DNA from: Desarmillaria ectypa
Taxonomy: Eukaryota > Basidiomycota > Agaricomycetes > Agaricales > Physalacriaceae
DNA length: 64,000 nucleotides
Direction: 5' to 3'
Assembly: GCA_030407005.1 (NCBI GenBank)
Contig: JAUDYN010000003.1
Span: 3,596,001 to 3,660,000, forward strand
The notes beneath the pieces are model-generated. The model saw only the letters and a list, made by a program, of their open reading frames with translations. It was not told where the DNA came from and did no database searches. A program made the translations under genes and the position numbers. Positions 21,546 through 32,472 of this stretch are shown here, piece by piece (position 1 is the first letter of the stretch; every line of letters begins with the position of its first letter).

Positions 21546-22871
21546 CCTCTGGTTATTGTCATTGATATCAATGGAAAGCCATGCCGAGCCTTGGTTGATA
21601 CAGGCTCACTGGGAGATTTCATGTCTACTCAATTAGCAGATCAGTTAAGGGTATTCAAGACATACCTTCCATCGCCAATCCCTTTGTATCTTGCAGTACA
21701 AGGATCTCGTTCAAAGATTCTCTGTGGGACAAAGGTTCAATTCAAGTACCAGAGCATCAAGTCAGAACATTACTTTGACATCACAAATCTCTCTGGTTAT
21801 GATTTGGTCCTCGGAACCCCATGGTTGTACCAGTATAATGTTCGTGTTGGCTTTAATCCATCATCTATCGAGATTGGAAGTAACATGGCATTGCCTATGG
21901 TGGGTGATAATGTTAGCCATATTCAGACTCAAGCTATGATGGTTAGTGAGAATGCACTTGAGCAAGTTCACGCAGAGCTTCATGAGTATGCAGCCCCCAT
22001 CTGCAAAACAGCTTCGGAAACACCATTACCACCACTACGGGCCATCAACCACAAGATCCCATTGATTGATGAGCACAAGACATATCCCTGGAGGCCATCT
22101 AGATGCCCTGAGGCTTTTCACTCACAATGGGACCAAAAACGAAGGGATTACTTGTCTTCAGGTAGATGGAAACTTACTACTGCAGGGAATTCAGTACCAA
22201 TGTTGCTGATTCCAAAAGTAGGGAAGCAAAAACACTTACTCCAAACCATCATCGACTTGTGATCACGCAATGCCAACACTCACAAAGTATCAGCACCTCT
22301 TCCAAGTATTGAAGGGATCTTGCGTCATGTTGCGAAATGCAAATACCGAAGCATTATTGATGGCAAGGATACCTACGAGCAAATCCGAATTGTTCCTGAG
22401 CATGTCGATAGGACTACTGTCACAACTCCTGATGGAAATATGGTCAGTCTCGTTCTACAACAGGGTGACTGCAATGCACCTGCAACTTACCAGGCACTGA
22501 TGAACCATATCTTCTCGCCCTACATAGGTGTCTTCATGGAGGTTTACCTAGATGATGTTATCATCTATTCAGACACAGTTGAGGATCACATTAAGCATGT
22601 TAAATGTATTATTGATGTGTTGAAGCAAGAACAATTATACTTGAGTGCCTCGAAACTTAACTTCTTACCAAAAGAAATGAAAGTACTTGGTCATATTATT
22701 GATGATAATAGAATATGTATGGATCCTGATAAGGTAGACTCTGTAATCAACTGGAAAACTCCTACATCAAAAGGATTGTTGTTAGGATTTCTCGGAAGTG
22801 TAGAATATCTCGCAGATGACTTACCTCGCATCTGTGGTCCCATGGGAATCCTTCATACCCTTACAGGCTAA
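21546..22871 (+). pseudogene. Outer element protease and reverse transcriptase
   Basis: Aspartic protease with LVDTGSLGDF (Asp-Thr-Gly at about 21,597). Then the RT: N-terminal fingers (TAGNSVPMLLIPKVG), an in-frame TGA at 22,260 (IIDL*SRNANT), SIIDGKDTYEQIRI, QGDCNAPATYQALMN and the catalytic VYLDDVIIYS near 22,545. The frame ends at 22,871, and the RNase H continues in another frame, so a small indel lies around 22,862. Family membership is clear; activity is not possible in this state. Confidence 0.92.
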
Positions 22872-24949
22872 CAGTCCCATTCTGTTGGTCCTACACTGAA
22901 CAGCGAGCCTTTGATGAGATCAAGGAAATTGTTGAGCATCACCGTAACCATAGCCGAGTACCATTAGAATACTCACCAAATCATAAACCTGTCTGGATGG
23001 TCATGGACGCGAGCTCTGCAAGCATTGCAGGCTATGTTGCACAAGGTAATGAATGGCAGAAGGCCAAAGTCGCAGCTTTCTATTCGGCAAAGCTCAGTTC
23101 AGCGCAACAGAATTATGCGGTTCATGAACTAGAAATGCTAGCAGGTCTTGAAACGATGCTACGCCACCAGGATGTCCTACAGGGTATTCATTTCACATGG
23201 ATAACAGATCATAAGGGATTAATTCACCTTATGAAGCAAAAAGACCTAACAGGAAGGCAAGCACGTTGGTTAGAAAAGATGAGCGCATTCGATTTCAAAA
23301 TACAATACATACCTGGTGAAACCAATGTCCTCTCAGATGCCCTCTCACGCATATACACCAATGATGCCCCTGGTACTGTTCGCACATGCTCTGAATACAC
23401 TATTCATGATGATAATGTCAGTATGGATCACCTAAACAACCATGGAATCACCATACCATTACTAGCAGGCTTGGAAGCCTTTGCAGCACGTACAACCCAT
23501 GCCAGAGCACTCCCAAAACGATCCAATGCAGATACAGGTCATCCAGAAATGTCGTTTGAGTTTGCAAAGAGGATGAAAGGTCATATATGCGTTGCTGGCC
23601 CTAGACATGCACAGGAGGGTGGGAGTACCGAAAATTTGGCTTCATCATCGTCCAGTACATGTCACAATAGCCCTAAGTTCATTAATGAACCCAAAACGCG
23701 GTCAGAAAGCAGTGGAAATGATGATAAACAGCAGGAAAAGCTCACCATCAAAATCCCTGCAAGATCAAGCCATAGCTTCAAGGATACAAGCCAGAACTTA
23801 TCCAAACAACCTGCCAGAGCTTCAAGAGACATGCCTAGAGGTTCCAAGAGCAAGGACTTATCGCACAAAAGTCAGGATGGCAGTAGATCTGAAGAGACTG
23901 ATGCCCAAAGTGCCAGCAAAGCAAGATCACATGATCAGGAAAAAGTCGGCACTGACTCAGACTTGACTGGGGCAACATTGCTCAATGCTATCCCCTCACT
24001 CAATGGCCTCAACTTTGAAAAGGCAATACAGCACCAGTATTCTAATGATCCTCTCTTCAAGAAAATAGTGGAAAACCCAGCCCACTTTGCTAACTTTGAG
24101 TGGAACCAGGATATTGGCCTTCTCTATCTAAAGAAGGATAATGACCGACTTCTCTGCATACCTCGTACTCTTGTAAATAGTCATACAGCTCAAGAAATTA
24201 TTATTTCAGAAGCTCATTCAATTTTAGCTCATCTTGGTGCAAGCAAAATGTTGGATTATCTTCGCCAGAATGTATGGTGGAAGAATATGGTTTCAGATGT
24301 CAAATCATATTGTGAGTCATGTCGTACTTGCAAAATGAGCAAGCCTAACAACCAGAAGCCTTATGGTCTTCTGCACCCTCTCAAGGTTCTGTCATATCCC
24401 TGGGAAGCTATTGGTATTAACTTTGTGGGACCATTACTGGATTCAAAAAATCACGATGGAACTTTTGACTCGATAACTGTTATTATTGACCTATTTACTT
24501 CAATGGTACACATTGTTCCATGCCATACAACCTACTCTGCTCACCAAGTGGCTGAACTGATGTTCAAGCATGTCTACAAGCACCATGGAATGCCTTGATG
24601 GATTATAAGTGATCGTGACTCTCTGTTCACTAGTGTCTTTTGGAAAAGACTGCATGAGCTTACAGGAACCCAGCTGAATATGTCCAGTGTGTATCACCCT
24701 CAGAGTGACAGGGCTATAGAACAAGCTAATCATACCATTACCCAGATGTTATGGCAGTGCATAGACTCCACTCAAAAGAATTGGATATCAAAATTACCAG
24801 CCATTGAATTTGCCCTTAATTGTGCCCAGTTGGAAACTACTGGATATGCTCCATTCATGCTTAACACAGGACAGATGCCTCGATCAATGATATGGAACTC
24901 GAACATGAAGAATGAGTATCCATCAGTCCATTCCTTTATCCAATTGTGA
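22872..24949 (+). pseudogene. Outer element RNase H and integrase
   Basis: RNase H core VWMVMDASSASIAGYVAQ and ITDHKGLIHL near 23.0-23.2 kb. A Ser/Lys-rich linker of about 200 residues follows (23.38-23.99 kb), which is not normally so long. The integrase HHCC finger is H-x3-7-H...CESCRTCKMSK near 24.21-24.34 kb. The catalytic core has SDRDSLFTS and DRAIEQAN, but the first Asp position reads Asn (AIGINFVGPL). TGA stops lie at 24,596 and 24,947, both at places where the family usually has Arg. Confidence 0.9.
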
Positions 24950-26545
24950 CATCTAGCTATTATATCAGCTCATGATGCAATTCTTGAGGCTCGAGTCAAG
25001 CAAACTCGGATCGCAAATAGGAAGAGGCGTTTTGAGCCCTTCCATGAAGGTGATTTGGTATATGTATCCACCCAGAATTTGAAGTTTGCTAAAGGTCTAG
25101 CTCGCAAATTAATTCCAAAATATATTGGCCCTTACAAGATATCAAGGGACTTTGGAAATCATTCATTCCATGTGGAGCTACCTTCAAGCTTTATTCAGAG
25201 AGGAGTACACCCAGTTTTTCACTCTTCCTTGCTTCAGATACATGTTCCTAATGATGATCGTAGATTTCCAGGATGTCTTGACACCCAGATACAACAGACC
25301 CTAGAGGCAGACCCTCAATGGAAAATTGAACAGATATTATCACATCATGGTGCTAAGGATCAAGCAGTGTTTAAAGTGAAATGGACTACTGGTGATATTA
25401 CGTGGATGCTGTTTGACCAGCTTGTAGGGCTTGGCAGTCTCACTGACTATCTTGATCTGTTGGGATGTACGTCTATTGGTAACCTTCCAAGGGGTCAAGC
25501 ACCACTACCACCTAATCCTGAACAGTATGGAATTTCCATGGGGAGTATCTCATTTGATTTAGATAATCATGCAAGAGTAGAAAAGGGTACATCTGTTGTG
25601 ATTTTTCCTTCACTTGTGCTTCCTTTCCCTCATTATTCCCCACTATGCTATTCTCCCTCCAGATCCATCACCTCTCTATTCCCCCCAGCTATGCCTGTTG
25701 GCCATGCTAAATCTCATGAGAAGAAGGGTCACAAACTCCCTGCTTACCTTCATCCTCTGATCACTACTGCTTCGGTGCCAATTCCAAAGGCCTTCACTAT
25801 TTGCAGGAATCATGAGTGGTTTGACATTCATGAAGCCCCAGGCTCAGGTGCCTTTGGAGGCCTCATCACAAAAGTCCATGCTGTACACATGCTCAAGTGT
25901 GTTGAACACAACCATCTTCTTCATAATGTGCATGCCAAGGATGGGATTTTGGAGTGCAGACAGATTCACTCAGAGCCCATTGCCTATGGTGCCATTGCTG
26001 CATCCTTCAATGCAGGTCCCCAGCCTGAAAGGTTCATCAAGTGGATCAAGCCCAGTCCCACCAACCCCAATGGGACTAATTCCTACACTCTATCGAATCT
26101 CCTCACCCCATCCCCTACCAGTAAAGGGCTTCGCATTGACATGAAGTTCCTCTTCGATCCTCGCAAGCTCATCATTCCTGGCTATGTCATTATCCCTGAA
26201 CGGGAATACAACAAAACTTGTTTCCTTGGTCATCAGATATTATTCCAGTGCGAAACTGCCAAGGAAAGGGCTATCCAGCGTCACCTCAATAAAAAAGCCG
26301 GATTGATGTGGGATGAACAATCCGAAGGGTGCTACACTTCTACGGCAGACTCATGGGATGGATTTCTGTCAGATAATCTCCCCGAGTTCATTGAAGGCAG
26401 CACTGGATCAACCGACACAGATGGAGACCCAGATCCAGATCATGGAAAGACTGCTCTTGAAGAACAGGATGGCCTGCTCTATTACCATGATTTGGAGGGC
26501 GACAAAACCGATGTGAATGGAGATACCACCATGAATAATAAGTAA
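24950..26545 (+). pseudogene. Outer element integrase C-terminus, chromodomain and long C-terminal extension
   Basis: The frame continues from the integrase through a GPY-type segment (LIPKYIGPYKISRDFG) and SFIQRGVHPVFHSSLLQIH to a chromodomain-like segment (WKIEQILSHHG, FKVKWTTGDITWM) at about 25.31-25.46 kb. After it, about 340 residues follow to the TAA at 26,543. They include a Pro/Ser-rich hinge, a globular-looking part (AFGGLITKVHAVHMLKCVEH, FLFDPRKLIIPGYVIIPERE) and an acidic tail. I do not recognise this extension. This last segment has no internal stop. Confidence 0.8.
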
Positions 26546-26656
26546 CTTTGTAATGTCTCTCATTTTGCCCTTCATTTCATTGATTTCTGTTGATCACACT
26601 CATTTATTTCTTTTACTCTACCTACAATGTCCCACTTCATTGGCCAGGAGGGCGTA

Positions 26657-26891
26657 TGTAACGAGCCGGCTACAGGCCCGGTCCCTTCCTCCATTTCATA
26701 CCCTGTTGTCGCTCCACCTGCTCCACCGTTCGCGCCTTGTTCGATATTGTCTATTTGATATTAATTAGTAGTATAAAAGAGCTACGTACCGTTGTAGTAG
26801 CTCGGGGTTTTTCGCAATTAACCAGCCTTTACACCTGTCACTATTTGCGTCAAGCTCCTTGTGAGAGCCCGTGACTTTCGCCACCCTCTCA
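26657..26891 (+). repeat. 3' LTR of the outer element
   Basis: 235 bp, matching the 5' LTR with six differences. It retains CG at five sites where the 5' copy has TG or CA. The bases before it (GGCCAGGAGGGCG) are the likely polypurine tract. Confidence 0.93.
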
Positions 26892-28241
26892 CCGTCCAAG
26901 ACAAGCGGTTATTTTGGATGACATCGTAGGCAACCTCGTGAGAGGACGGACACTGGATCAATGCCTAGGTAGCGACGTAGTTGTCTTTTACTCCAGTTTC
27001 TCTACGAGAACATAAGGTTTTGTCTCAAGCGATGTAGGTATCCAGTCGCCGATGAACTAATCGGTCGACCTGACGGCATCTTGTCGGGAAAGGTGATTCA
27101 GTCTTACTCACCATTCGAACCCCATAAATTTTTCTATCACTGGAATGCGAAAGCTGTCCAACAGCTTGAACTGGCCTGGGCAGTTTTCCGCTGCTGCGCC
27201 TGTATCAAGTGCAAAGCAGATATATCGGTGATGGGGAGCTCCTTCGTGGCAAGTCCGAAGAGCCGGATTCTTTCCGAGTTATACTAATGACGCCTCACCC
27301 GGAGAAAATCCGGATACATCACACCTTGTATCGCTTTCTGTCGAATTCTGCCATGGTACCCGTAACTCTCCGGGCGTCTGTCGCGTGTGTGTCTGAGCGC
27401 CACTAATTTCTCTTTCATCATGCTAATCTCTGGATCTTTGTGCTCAGGTTCAAATAGGTCTTTCACCTCTATAGCAATGATGCCGCTGTTGGTCCGTCTA
27501 ATACCTGAAATCGTGCTTTTTACGACTTTACTGACCCTGTTTTTGCATATCAGTACACTGCGCCCAGATCAGGCCAGCGCGCGATAGGCTCTAACTCAAG
27601 ATCAACCCAGTCCTCGAGGCTTCTCAGCATAATAAGTGATGCCAGGCCCCAGGTTGAAGTGGTGCGTTCGGCTCCCGATGACACGTATTACCCACCAGTC
27701 ATGTCGACGCTATTTAGTATGAGCAGAAAGGTTGTCAACGCAACTACGCAACCTCGGTCTTATAATAGTTCGCTCTCACGAAGTATCTTTCCTAGACTGC
27801 GGCGGGTTGAATTCGGACCTCCCTGCATCCTGAAGTCATGTTCATGTCTTCGAACTCCAAGCCCCAAGGCTCACATACGGTATTGTGCCACAGGCACTGC
27901 AGCCACTTGTTGACTTCGATTCGAATCTGCATACCTCTGGCAGTTTACAACAGGGATGTTGCATTCTACCTACTGGAGCAAATGGTATCTTTTTCGTTCC
28001 AGTGTCTGCGTTGTCATACGCGTGTGCTGATTGGATCCGTCTGCTCTTCTCCACAAAATACTCCGCCTGGTAACCACCACTTCGAGGGCGCCGTCTGCTT
28101 GTATATAAGACCTGTCAAACTAAATGGAAATGCCAATATCCTCTTTCTCATTCGTTGCCTCTCACTTTCTTTACGGACCCTCGCTCAGGCTTTACTACTC
28201 TCTTTTATTTGTCTACTACTTCAATTCCAGTTTCGTTGGCC
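26892..28241. other. Right flank of the retroelement, unresolved
   Basis: Two open stretches run into each other at 26,893-27,009 (for example QAVILDDIVGNLVRGRTLDQ) and 26,975-27,287 (RYPVADELIGRPDGILSGK). They look protein-like but lack a recognisable family, start or splice pattern, and could be the remains of a gene hit by the insertion. From 27.3 to 28.2 kb nothing convincing was seen apart from the promoter region of the next gene. Confidence 0.35.
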
Positions 28242-29475
28242 ATGTTCTCTCGGCGTACGTTCGTGACTTCCGTCGCAGTGCTGCTGGGCATCAAAGGAGC
28301 TGCTGGCCAGTCTGCCTCTGCCTACACGGATCCAACGACAGGAATGACATTCCAGGCATTGCAAGATTCATCGACCGGATTTATTTTCGGCATTGCACTC
28401 CCAGAAACCATCGGTACTGATTTTATTGGTCAGATGGTAAGTCGGGCTTTGTGATTCCAAGTTTTGTCTGAATTTCTCCTCCGTCTCTGAATAGGTGTTT
28501 TCTCTGACTGATGGAGCAGGATGGGGAGGTGCCAGCTTGAAGGGTGCCATGACCGAGAGTCTGCTTCTTGTGGCTTGGCCGAACGGGGATGAAGTTATGA
28601 CATCATTCCGAGAAACGACGTTCGTGAACTACCATTCTATAACTAATTCATCCCTTTGACGACCTTTTCTTACAGTGCGTACTCTGCACCACCTGTTTAC
28701 AATGGCAGCGACGTCACACTGTCTACCATCGCCGACGGCACATACATCAACGACACCCACCTCTCGTTGACCTTCCTTTGTGGAGGCTGCATCACTGGAG
28801 ACGACCTCACCTTCTCCAGTAATGATACTAGCGCAGTGTTGGGCTGGGCTTACTCAACTTCAAGCCCTTCAGATGTCACCGACGAAAGCACCGATTTGGT
28901 GTACCATAGTGCTGGATATGGACAATTTGGCCTAGGGATCTCCAATGCTCAGACGTCTGAGTATGAGACTTGGGCCGCGCTTGCTGCTGGAGATGATTCT
29001 GGAAGCAGCTTGTCTGCGGTTTCTTCTACGGCTATCCCTTCATCGTCCGCGGTCCAATATTCTTCTACAACGGCCGCTGCAACTTCTACCGCCATCGCGT
29101 CCTCTACCGAGAGTGCTACTTCGACTATATCTGAAGCGCCGTCTTCTGCTACCACCGGCACCACATCTGCAGCCGTGTCATCTTCCATGACGACCAAAGC
29201 ATCTGATACAACTTCGGCAGTGGGTACGACGACTGCAACTGCTGACTCGTCAACCATCACCGATGCTAATGTCTGTATGAATAGTGTGTTTTAGTTCTCT
29301 TTCCCCATTTTTAATGCACTTAACAATGATTATAGACTACAATAACTGCGTTGCTGCTAGTCAGCTGGACGCGGACTGGGACGGATGTGGTGCGACGAAG
29401 GATTCGTGCTTGGCGAATGCAAAGTACGGTCGGACAAGGAGATCGGGTAATCTGGGACGGAGGATGTGGATGTGA
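28242..29475 (+). CDS. Secreted cytochrome-domain protein (CDH-cyt/AA8-like)
   Basis: Predicted extracellular haemoprotein related to the cytochrome domain of cellobiose dehydrogenase. Exons 28,242-28,436, 28,495-28,619, 28,676-29,274 and 29,336-29,475 keep phase and give 352 residues. The N-terminus (MFSRRTFVTSVAVLLGIKGA) is a signal peptide. The domain follows the family pattern: YTDPTTGMTFQ, FIFGIALPE, TDFIGQMVFSLTDGAGWGG, ESLLLVAWPNGDEV, TFLCGGCITGDD and VLGWAYS. A His in VYHSAGYGQFGLGI is the likely axial haem ligand. Then come ~100 Ser/Thr/Ala-rich residues (probably O-glycosylated) and a short Cys-containing end (NNCVAASQLDADWDGCG). No flavin dehydrogenase domain follows, so it is a cytochrome-only form. 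Such proteins may deliver electrons to lytic polysaccharide monooxygenases. The last exon is less certain. Confidence 0.85.
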
Positions 29476-30424
29476 AAGCCGTAGAAATGGAAGCTTAGAT
29501 ATTGCCTTGGGGGCGCTAACATACCCTGCTAGTACAGAGTGTGTTTCATTCAAAACCATGTACGAGGATACCCGGCACACAGATTTTTCATTTGGAATTG
29601 CCGAGGAAGGCACACGTGATACTCATGAAGAGATATCTACAAAGACCAAAACTCGGGCCATGGAATATTCTATCAGTAATTTTCTTGCGCTGGCCTTGCG
29701 TATAGTCGAGGCTATTGCCCTAGTGAAATGTACGCGTTGAAGCAGTGACGGTCCGATCCCGGAATGGACTTGCTCTGGCTGGGTTGCATCCAGACTTTAG
29801 CGTGTCTCCGATGAGCGGATAACATTTAAATCTTATCACCAGTCTGTTTGTCCTGTTTCTTCCGAATCTTTTCAGTATCAAGCAGACTCTACCTCCCTCA
29901 CCCCCCAGAAAATGATCTTAATGGACAAGATCCAATATTTGGTTGCTGAATTCGGCACCGTAGCACAAGCATGTGTAGTATAGACTCTGGTTAGCTTCCT
30001 TCTCAGGGACATGAAAACCAGAATAAACATTCACCATCACCACCGATGGGCCCCAGAGGCCCTGACTGGACAAACCATGGGTGATCCGAGATGGGAATGT
30101 TTACATTACATAAGTCATTGTTTCTTGCTTCCATCCGAAATTCATTACTGGGCCGTTGCAGCTCTAGCGCCTTTATATATCTAGTCCGATGATGCAACAT
30201 TCGACATTCGACATCCAGCGCTTTGTTAAAGAAGCCAGCTGAGGATACACGCTCACGTCGTAGTGGAGCCTCGACTACGTAGGGAGGAGCACTCTTACTA
30301 TCATATGTACCTGTGCGGTCGCAAGAGTCTGGGAAAGATGGGGACTACCTCTGCTTCTCCTGGTACATATTCTTTCACGATGTGAATACTGGCTGACATT
30401 CTATTCTCTACAGGAGCTCAGAGT
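29476..30424. other. Intergenic, no gene seen
   Basis: No frame with coding character. It contains the upstream region of the F-box gene. Confidence 0.45.
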
Positions 30425-31762
30425 ATGAATAGTGACAAAGATATAGTTTCCTATTCCTCCCAGCCCAGCCAAGTGACCGACCTCCCAAATGAGATATTGA
30501 CAACGATCTTCTCGGCTGCAGTCGACTGTACCTCAGCCTCAGAGCAGCCTCGAGTCCTCCGTCGTATTTCCCTCGTCTGCCGCGATTGGCGAGCAGTCGT
30601 TACCGACACCTCCGAACTCTGGACCACGGTGTACATATCCCACTTGAACGATATCCCAACCGCTCAATTGTTCTTCGAGCGTTCTACTCCCCATTTGCTT
30701 AATGTCATACTCAAATTTGACTTTTACGTGAATTGGGCAATCAGTGGTAAGATTGCGGAAGTTACACTCCCGCATCTTCATCGTTTTCGAACTCTTGATG
30801 TTGAGTTCGATAATCCGGATACGTATCATGCATTCTCCAGTCTCTATCGCACTGTAGCTCCAAGCCCGCCTTGCTTAAGCAGCCTTCGCCTCCATTACAC
30901 TGGAGCCACTTGGGGTTTCGCGATGATACCCAATATCCATTTACTTTCCTCTCCGAACAACATCATTTCGCTTGATATTCACCGCCTACCGGTGAACGTA
31001 GTATCCCACTATGCCAGCCTCACTTCACTTTCCTTATATCGCATCTTCCTGGATTACGCACGCATGCGAGATTTGTTTCTCGCTTCTCCATCACTCGAAA
31101 CACTTACCCTTGCGGCGTTACACACATTCGACGAACCAAGTACTAGTTCGGACCTTCCTCCCATTGATGCGTCCTCCCTGCGATCCTTAGCCCTCAGTAT
31201 GGATAGCTCGCATCGTGATGTGTGCATACCAGGCCGATGCGTCATATCTTGCCTTCGCTTGCCGAACCTCGAGTGTTTGGAGGTGTACGGATTGTGCAGA
31301 TATGCCGTCGTTGGGTTGGGAGCGCATTTTGGAGATCTTCCAAAGCTCCGGAAGCTCCGGCTGCAACACCTCGTGTGTTCTGCCCATGACGAGCCGTTTG
31401 TCCGATCCCTCCAGTCGCTGAGACAGCTGGAACTTGTGGATGCAGACCCGAGGTCATGGTCTGGCAAGCATCTTCCCCTTCCATCACTGTCGTTGTTGGT
31501 GTATAGTTCTGACAGGGTAGGAAACCATTATGAATGGCTGGCAGATATTTGTCGACAGCATTCTCTGTCAGGACCGCCGCTACGTGTTCAGTTAACGGAT
31601 TCAAGAAATGATCAATGGATCCAGGGTGAAGGGGGTTGGGATAAACATGCTGTCATTAAAATATGCCCTCCGTTGTCGGTCAAGGGTATGTTCGATTGGG
31701 AGATTCTCGAATGTGATAGAGAATATAAAGACACTGAATCTGACTCGTTTGACTCCTCTTAA
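30425..31762 (+). CDS. F-box protein, single exon
   Basis: 445-residue uninterrupted frame. The F-box lies at residues ~18-70 (TDLPNEILTTIFSAAV, RRISLVCRDWRAVVTDTSEL, W-T). The rest is a divergent LRR-like region with LASPSLETLTLAAL, DLPKLRKLRLQHL and SLQSLRQLELVDADP. This layout is common in agaricomycete F-box families and points to an SCF ligase receptor of unknown target. It is unrelated in sequence to the F-box gene at 3.9-5.5 kb beyond the general architecture. Confidence 0.88.
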   Translation: MNSDKDIVSYSSQPSQVTDLPNEILTTIFSAAVDCTSASEQPRVLRRISLVCRDWRAVVTDTSELWTTVYISHLNDIPTAQLFFERSTPHLLNVILKFDFYVNWAISGKIAEVTLPHLHRFRTLDVEFDNPDTYHAFSSLYRTVAPSPPCLSSLRLHYTGATWGFAMIPNIHLLSSPNNIISLDIHRLPVNVVSHYASLTSLSLYRIFLDYARMRDLFLASPSLETLTLAALHTFDEPSTSSDLPPIDASSLRSLALSMDSSHRDVCIPGRCVISCLRLPNLECLEVYGLCRYAVVGLGAHFGDLPKLRKLRLQHLVCSAHDEPFVRSLQSLRQLELVDADPRSWSGKHLPLPSLSLLVYSSDRVGNHYEWLADICRQHSLSGPPLRVQLTDSRNDQWIQGEGGWDKHAVIKICPPLSVKGMFDWEILECDREYKDTESDSFDSS

Positions 31763-31922
31763 TATATATACAGAGTCCCTCTGCACTAATTATATCTTAC
31801 ACTTACTACAGTTTTACAGAATGCTGCCAATCTATTAATTTGAATGACCGGGTGTCTGTTGATTCGGTCCATACTAATCTTCGAGCTGATTCTGGAGCAA
31901 GTCGAGATGGGGTTTGATGGAT

Positions 31923-32472
31923 GTCGACATCAGTAGCCTTGTATCCTCCCGAAGGCTCCAAATCACAACTGAGATGTGATCATAAGACGTTAGTAGCATC
32001 TTACGACGACACATGAGAAATCACACACTGAATATATTCCAGGGAAACAAACTGCGGGATCACACGAACAACGAGTTTCACCACCTTCTCCAATGCACGC
32101 GCCTTCGTACGAGCCGTCCTATTATAGGCATCTGTCAACTCCGAACGGCGAGAGTTGTAGCGATGAGGGAAGATCGTGAAGATCGACAAGTTGTGCACAA
32201 ATTTTGCCACGTCTGTCTCTCCACGGGAAAGGCTTTTGAGAACAGACATGTTTCTGCCGTTCTGGGATTCACGACCGACTTGGATTTTTAGCGCGGAGAA
32301 AATTTTGGGCTTGCATGCGGCGTGCGCCTGTGTGCATGTTGACCCCAAACGTAAGAGATCGCTTTGGCTATTCAACTGAAGATGTTTCAGGTTGTGAGGT
32401 AGACCATTAAAATTAGATGCGTACCTGTTTTACGACATGCTCCGTCAGTTCTGTAGGTAAATCAAATAGCAT
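31923..32472 (-). pseudogene. Truncated copy of the F-box gene at 3.9-5.5 kb
   Basis: Copy of the first two exons (start MLFDLPTELTEHVVKQ at 32,472, second exon about 32,375-32,030) and the first bases of exon 3. Similarity stops at about 31,920, just inside exon 3, so all LRR exons are missing. A small insertion near 31,990-32,015 disturbs the exon 2/3 junction. Similarity continues upstream of the start to about 32,800. It could encode at most a ~130-residue helical protein. Confidence 0.8.

Larger units (their letters stand above)
8074..26891 (+). mobile_element. Outer Ty3/gypsy LTR retrotransposon, inactive, with nested insertion
   Basis: Full-length element flanked by two 235-bp LTRs. 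The domain order is Gag, CCHC knuckle, a repeated-module region, aspartic protease, reverse transcriptase, RNase H, integrase, chromodomain and a long C-terminal extension. This is Ty3/gypsy order (integrase after RT). Removing the nested element leaves about 10.3 kb, which is long for the group. Possible target duplications are CCATC (8069-8073) and CCGTC (26,892-26,896), one transition apart. The frame is interrupted by stops at 9422, 9785, 9791, 18,990, 19,560, 21,543, 22,260, 24,596 and 24,947, and by a frameshift near 22,862. The usual first catalytic Asp of integrase is Asn (GINFVGPL). It is therefore a dead copy. Confidence 0.93.

Noticed and set aside
29336..29475. CBM1 cellulose-binding module at the end of the cytochrome protein
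   Set aside because: The cysteine spacing and the missing aromatic triad do not fit CBM1.
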